From contig JAHNUO010000006.1 of the NCBI GenBank assembly GCA_019787685.1, positions 1 to 64,000 of the forward strand: 64,000 bases of DNA. Reading direction: 5' to 3'. A program made the position numbers and the translations under genes. The DNA is from Chiua virens. Lineage: Eukaryota; Basidiomycota; Agaricomycetes; Boletales; Boletaceae. This document shows positions 59,084-64,000 of this stretch, piece after piece. The first letter of the stretch is position 1. Every line of letters begins with the position of its first letter. Under the pieces are notes generated by a model, which was not told the origin of the DNA, ran no database searches, and saw nothing but the letters and a program-made list of their open reading frames with translations.

Positions 59084-61353
59084 ATGTTGGCTGCTCGTGT
59101 GCTGCGCCGGACTTGCTTTTATCGATCACAATCCTTCATCCACCATCGCGCGCGCACAATGTCCACCGCTGAGTCCCTTACCATAGAGATCGCACAGCAG
59201 ACAACGCTCGTCAACGAGCTCCGACTACAAAACACAGACCCAACCGCGCTGGACGCTGCCAAAAAGAAACTCGGCGAGCTCAAAAGGACACTGGGCGCGA
59301 TCAGCAAGGCCGACTCGGCTGCTGGCCCAAGCGAGAGCAAAGATGGGAAGAAAAAGGGCCGACTGCTGCTCAAAACCGCCAAGGTGCGTCGGCGCCTTTT
59401 CAACTCTACTTGCCCTGCGATCGGGGGATATCGATCCCGAGGGGTGACTGAACTCGACGTTTTACTTTCGCTAGGGAACCCGAGACTATGGACCAGCCGA
59501 GATGTTTTGTCGCGAACACATTGAACGGATCGTCAAGGACGTGTTTGCGTCGTACGGCGGGAGCTGTCTGGACACGCCGGTCTTCGAGCGTAAAGATGTC
59601 TTGACGGACAAGTATGGAGAGGACTCGAAGCTTATTTTCGATCTGATAGACCAAGGCGGGGAACAGTTGGCGTTGCGGTACGATCACACCGTCCCGCTCG
59701 CAAGGCACATCGCCATGTCAGGCGCGACAATACAAGGCAAGATTTGGCAGGTGGGGAAAGTGTACCGGAGGGATAATCCTGTCATGTCCAAGGGGCGGAT
59801 GAGAGAATTTATGCAGGCGGTGCGTCCTCGCGTCTATACTTGCACCTCTCCGAAATGACCGCGCCCCAATGTCACTAGGATTTGGATATCGTCGGTGCAT
59901 GGGATCCCATGATTCCTGATGCAGAGATCGTGAGTTTGCTCTGCACGATATTGACGCGGTTGGACGTGGGTGAGTTTATGGTCAAGGTAAGATGGTGCAG
60001 TAGATCTCTGTCGCATCGTGTTGAACATTTTGCGCGGCAGATCAATAATCGTAAAATACTGGATGGGATCTTCGAGACTTGTGGCGTACCACCGGAGAAG
60101 ATACGTACAATCTCGTCTGCCGTAGACAAGCTCGACAAGGTGCATACACGAATATTACTCCACAATCGTTTCTTGACTCGTGCTTTGCCAGCTACCTTGG
60201 GTGGATGTCAAGAAAGAAATGACGGATGAGAAGGGTTTGAGTCCCGAGGTTGCGGACAAGATTGGAGAGTACGTCAAACTCAAAGGTGAGATACTCTTTA
60301 ACTATTCTATAAACGTTCTATGGATTATCAGAGTGATACTGAATGACCGGACAGGCGGACCATCCCTACTAGACCAACTCAAAGCCGATGATACATTGAT
60401 GTCCAATCTCCGTGCAAAAGACGGCATCCTTGAAATGGAACTGCTGTTCACGTTCCTCGGAGCATACAACGTACTCAATAAAGTATGCCGAAACTAATGC
60501 CTCTGAGCAAATTTCTTACACATTGCCAGATTTCATTCGATATGTCGTTGGCACGCGGTCTCGATTACTATACCGGTATCATCTACGAAGCTACTGTAGC
60601 AGCCTCAGCGCCACCCGGCTTTTCCCCCAATGATCCTCCATCAACGCCATCCGAAACCCTCACATCCGTTACCCCAGCCCCCAAAAAGAAACCTAAAAAG
60701 GCAAAAATGGAAGATGCGGAAGAGGAGGAGGAAGTGGACGAATCTCAAGTGGGCGTGGGCTCCATCGCCGCCGGTGGTCGGTACGACAACCTCGTCGGTG
60801 CCTTCACGTCTGCTGCCGCGGGTGAAGGAAAGAAGGGTACCCAATGTCCATGTATCGGTGTCAGCATCGGGCTCGATCGCATATTCGCCCTCATATGGCC
60901 CAAGTGGGTCGAAAAAGGCATGCGGAGCAAGGAAACGATGGCGTACGTGATCGCTGTGGGCGAAGGGCTGCTCGAGGAGCGGATCAGGTTGGTCCAAGAG
61001 CTGAGAGAGGCCGGAATCAAGGCAAGGGTTGTTTCGTGCTCCGCGTTTGGGTGATGTAGTGATGACGAACGGCGTGTTTTCAGACGGATTTCCTTGCCAA
61101 GCGAAAACCGAAACTGCCGGCACAGTTCGCGGCTGCGGAGAGGGACGAGGTGCCGTTTGATATCCTGCTGGGCGGTGACGAGCTGAAACAAGGCTTGGTC
61201 GTGGTCAAGGAGCAAAAGTGGGAATTCGTCGAGGGGAAAAAGGTCAAGGTGCAGGCGACAGATCTGGGGGTAAAAGTCAAGCGGGAAGAGCTCGCCGACT
61301 GGATCAAACAAACGTCGACGTACGCCAACTGGTCGAGTGGTCGACTCATTTAG
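59084..61353 (+). CDS. HTS1: Histidyl-tRNA synthetase, probable dual cytosolic/mitochondrial
   Basis: Charges tRNA-His. ATG at 59084 gives a mitochondrial presequence ([20 protein letters not shown]). ATG at 59159, 25 codons later in frame, starts the cytosolic form ([14 protein letters not shown]). A WHEP domain ([20 protein letters not shown]) follows. Class II core: motif 1 region [20 protein letters not shown], motif 2 [14 protein letters not shown], histidine A motif [14 protein letters not shown], motif 3 [15 protein letters not shown]. The anticodon-binding domain ends the protein ([20 protein letters not shown]). A charged insert ([20 protein letters not shown]) lies in the catalytic domain, as in other fungal enzymes. 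Introns near 59384-59474, 59822-59879, 59988-60041, 60139-60191, 60286-60354, 60483-60531 and 61021-61081. Confidence 0.94.
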
Positions 61354-62017
61354 ACGCCGGTTAATGTGGAGATTTGGATGTACTGTGTATGTTTTGCAAG
61401 ATACCATAGAGCTTGCCAATCTTTCCTTGCTCTGGTAGAAAGCTGGCGAAGGACGGACTTATCGGAGGTGTCGGGCCGAACGGTACAAGGACGTTGCAAA
61501 GATCCACTGACAGCCTCGGGGGAAACCACAAACCGCAAAATGGGAGATGAAACAAGAATTCACGGTTCCACAAGCAATCGAACCCCTCAACTTCAGACAC
61601 TGAGATCGGCGAGGTTCATCGATGTCCTCCGAGACTCCCACGGGCATTGTGACAGGTTGATCAGTAAGGCACGGTTCGACAGATTAAAGTGTGGATTAAA
61701 AGGATTCGACCCTTCGCTGACCGCGCGGAAGCCTGAGAGCACACGTGCCAAACGAATCGGAAAAGTTGAAAGAAATTCAGGTGAGGGTTTACTTTGGCGA
61801 AAGAAATGCGACTGAGTGAGTCAAGCTAGGTTAGTCCAGATAGTCCACCCCTGCGTTGCTGCCGTTGACGATTGGTCCCACAGACCATTCAAGTCCTGCC
61901 AGTCCAACGCTGATCGCATTATTTCAGATGGGCACCAAAAGGTATGATATAATCTAATAATAATCTAATGAGGTGTGCTATCGCCGTGAGACAAACTATA
62001 ACATGAAACATGAGCGT
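61354..62017. other. Convergent intergenic, no gene seen
   Basis: 3' flanks of HTS1 and the phosphotransferase gene. ORF 61366-61815 lacks any domain. Confidence 0.4.
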
Positions 62018-63745
62018 TCACAAGCGTTTCGAAAATCCATCTTGCTGGTTATCGTGGGTATTGTGCCAACTTCCCTCAGCATCCCTCTTACGCACTGTGA
62101 AGCACCCAATGCCAAGGTATTCCGTGATGTCCCGAATTACAAGGATACAGAACCTGGCATATATCAGGAATGAGACCGCAAGCGTCAGGTAAACAAATAT
62201 CGCGGTGCGTTTCGGTGTTGATTGGATGATAGATGTCCTAGAGGGATGTGAACAAAATACAACACCGATGTTAGATAAAACATACCTATGAAGCAGATTA
62301 GGGAGATGGGCGTCGAAGACACCGATAGCATTCCATATCCACATCAAGTTCCACCATGGGAAAGGTGTATTAGTAACATGACTTAATATCATCTCCCCAA
62401 CGTGATGCGCGAATTGCAAACCCCAAGCACACATGAATGGGAGGAAAAGAGGTGATTGTAGGATAGTGAAGTTGTGGAATGACGGGTGAAGGAGCCATAA
62501 AACCAGAAGTGATACCGACACGATGAAGGGAAGAAGGGAAATCAGGGGCTTAAGGATAGATTTTCCAGTACTTCGCATCGCCTTCCATACATTCCAGTAG
62601 CTTCCAGCAGCATCAGTAAGGTTCATTAGACTCAATAGGCATGATAATACCTGGAAACAATATTAAAAGCCAGGCCGAAGGCAGCAAATACCATGAAGGC
62701 TTCGTTGAGACCGATATCAGGGACAACTTCGACAATTCGTGGTATAGCGTCAAGCCGAGTGAAAGTGAGGAGACGTTGGTCCCAAAATGAGGGTCCTACA
62801 AGGCTTAGTCCGGATAATTGAACTAAAAACAAACACTCACCGAAGAGTCCAGAAATGATGAAGATGAATATAATCATAAGAATACCTTCAACGGGTCCGG
62901 AAAATGGTCCAAGATACAGTATCCCGGTATGCCATTCTTCCCACGTCGTCAGGTAAAAGTTGGCAAGGGTGGCAATCTGCGACGCAACAGTCCACCAAGA
63001 ACGACCTAGATTAAGAGCCCTGCCAGCCAATATAACTTCTAGCTATAATAAGACATGAAAATCATTGTCTCAAGTTCAAAAAGACCGCTTTACCGTTGTG
63101 TTGAGAGCATCACAACCTAGCAATCGGTATTGAGCTGCGGCGGTGCTGGATGGACGTTGTTACATACATACCATGATCGAATAATTCACCAAGCGGACTA
63201 GCCATACCAGTCCGGCGGGCTTGTTTACTGTGAGACCCTGGATGAGCAGAAGGTATTTTCATGACTGACATGGTATCCCTCACCCATCTACAGAATCAAA
63301 CGTCTGGTACATGAAAAGACCAAGGGCCCACCTACGTATTATATGAGCACAGCACCAGGCAATAACATGTCAAAACGCGCACGTGAGATATACCCATTGA
63401 GGAGGACCAAATGGACCATCCTTGTCGGTGAGGTACAATGAATCATAAATCAGAAGCGTAAGGAGATTGAATACGACGATTGCTAGCCCTAGGAGGGTTA
63501 TCTGCACCCGGTGTCAATTCCATCGGTGCAGGATAATTCGAGCTGAAAGCATACTGTATTTGGTGCAACTGTCCGCGGCCAAAGAGTGATGAACCAATTC
63601 CAGTAGGGTGCAAGGACGTATCGTGATACAAGAGACCTGAGCGAGTAGTCACTCAGTGAGTTTGTATATTGCGCGGATTTGAGTAAACCATAACATACTT
63701 GTCCACAGCCTTGTAAGAGTATTTTTTGGTACACCTAATTTAAAT
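62018..63745 (-). CDS. CPT1: Choline/ethanolaminephosphotransferase (CDP-alcohol phosphatidyltransferase)
   Basis: Final step of the Kennedy pathway: CDP-choline or CDP-ethanolamine plus diacylglycerol, in ER membranes. Exons join as KKYSYKAVDK, SLVSRYVLAPYWNWFITLWP, RTVAPNT, ITLLGLAIVVFNLLTLLIYD, WALGLFMYQTFDSVDGKQAR, RTGMASPLGELFDHGCDALN. The full CDP-alcohol motif DGxxAR(x8)G(x3)D(x3)D is formed only after splicing at GTGAGG...CTCACAG and GTATGT...TGCTAG. Then WQIATLANFYLTTWEEWHTG, NVWKAMRSTGKSILKPLISL, several TM helices and FCILVIRDITEYLGIGCFTV. It ends TGA at 62018. The N-terminal exon upstream of about 63745 was not resolved, though sequence continues to the window edge. Choline versus ethanolamine preference cannot be told. 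Confidence 0.9.
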
Positions 63746-64000
63746 ATCTCTGCTGTCACGTGATCTGTGCGAATAAGCGTCATTGAGTCAGCTTGGACTA
63801 AGATTTGGTCTTCGTTCACCATGTTGCACAAATTGCCAGCAGAAATCGCGTTGCATACGATATCGTACCTTCCTCTACATTCTCTGTATTCTACCACTCT
63901 GGTATCGCGCGACTGGAATACCTTGATTACGACCAACGAACCCACTGTGTACAGAAATGCCGCAATTGTCCACCGTTTCATCGACGAGGACCAGCTTCAT

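Overview
The window is nuclear DNA of a filamentous basidiomycete. The genes carry many 40-60 nt GT-AG introns, two genes encode NACHT-WD40 proteins of the HET-E/NWD type, and chromodomain-bearing Ty3/gypsy, Tc1/mariner and pogo-like elements are present. Gene families and retroelement style suggest an Agaricomycete near Rhizoctonia/Ceratobasidium, but that is inference. Nothing bacterial is present: no operons, ribosome binding sites or CRISPR arrays.

Layout. (a) 1-6.5 kb: the 3' end of an unknown gene, a lineage-type hypothetical gene on the minus strand, and a proline-rich gene whose 3' part decays into fragments beyond an AT-rich stretch. (b) 6.5-11.9 kb (+): a ten-exon C2-like/helical/NACHT/15xWD40 gene with one in-frame TGA. 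(c) 12.6-29.9 kb: a transposon hub. It holds two nested solo LTRs of one gypsy family in opposite orientation, a 5' LTR plus gag fragment of the same family, and a full-length 6.85 kb chromovirus (23062-29915, minus). That chromovirus shares its 3' LTR with a second, decayed copy (18.56-23.47 kb), which carries a solo LTR that in turn carries a Tc1/mariner element. (d) 31-32.7 kb: divergent RPS9 and RPL21. (e) 33.3-34.3 kb: a short pogo-like element. (f) 34.5-48.6 kb: housekeeping genes (ENT transporter, SCI1-like nuclear protein, RVB2, mitochondrial L2, homeobox factor, SRP14, MET1), often in close divergent pairs. (g) 48.9-55.0 kb (-): a second NACHT-WD40 gene with the same exon plan as the first, in inverted orientation. 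(h) 55.4-64 kb: a Tra2-like SR protein, an Agaricomycete-type membrane protein, histidyl-tRNA synthetase, and a choline/ethanolaminephosphotransferase whose first exon is not resolved.

How they fit together. The housekeeping genes act in translation (RPS9, RPL21, HTS1, mitochondrial L2), protein targeting (SRP14), chromatin remodelling (RVB2), splicing (Tra2-like), siroheme synthesis (MET1), nucleoside transport and phospholipid synthesis. The two NACHT-WD40 genes are the likely self/non-self recognition genes and bracket 37 kb that includes the transposon hub. The most unusual signals are the chromovirus's two extra ORFs upstream of gag (one acidic, one a small membrane protein packed 2 nt before gag), its exact -1 slippery heptamer at the gag/pol overlap, repeated TGA nonsense codons (several at likely former CGA codons) across the retroelements, and the in-frame TGA in the left NACHT gene.
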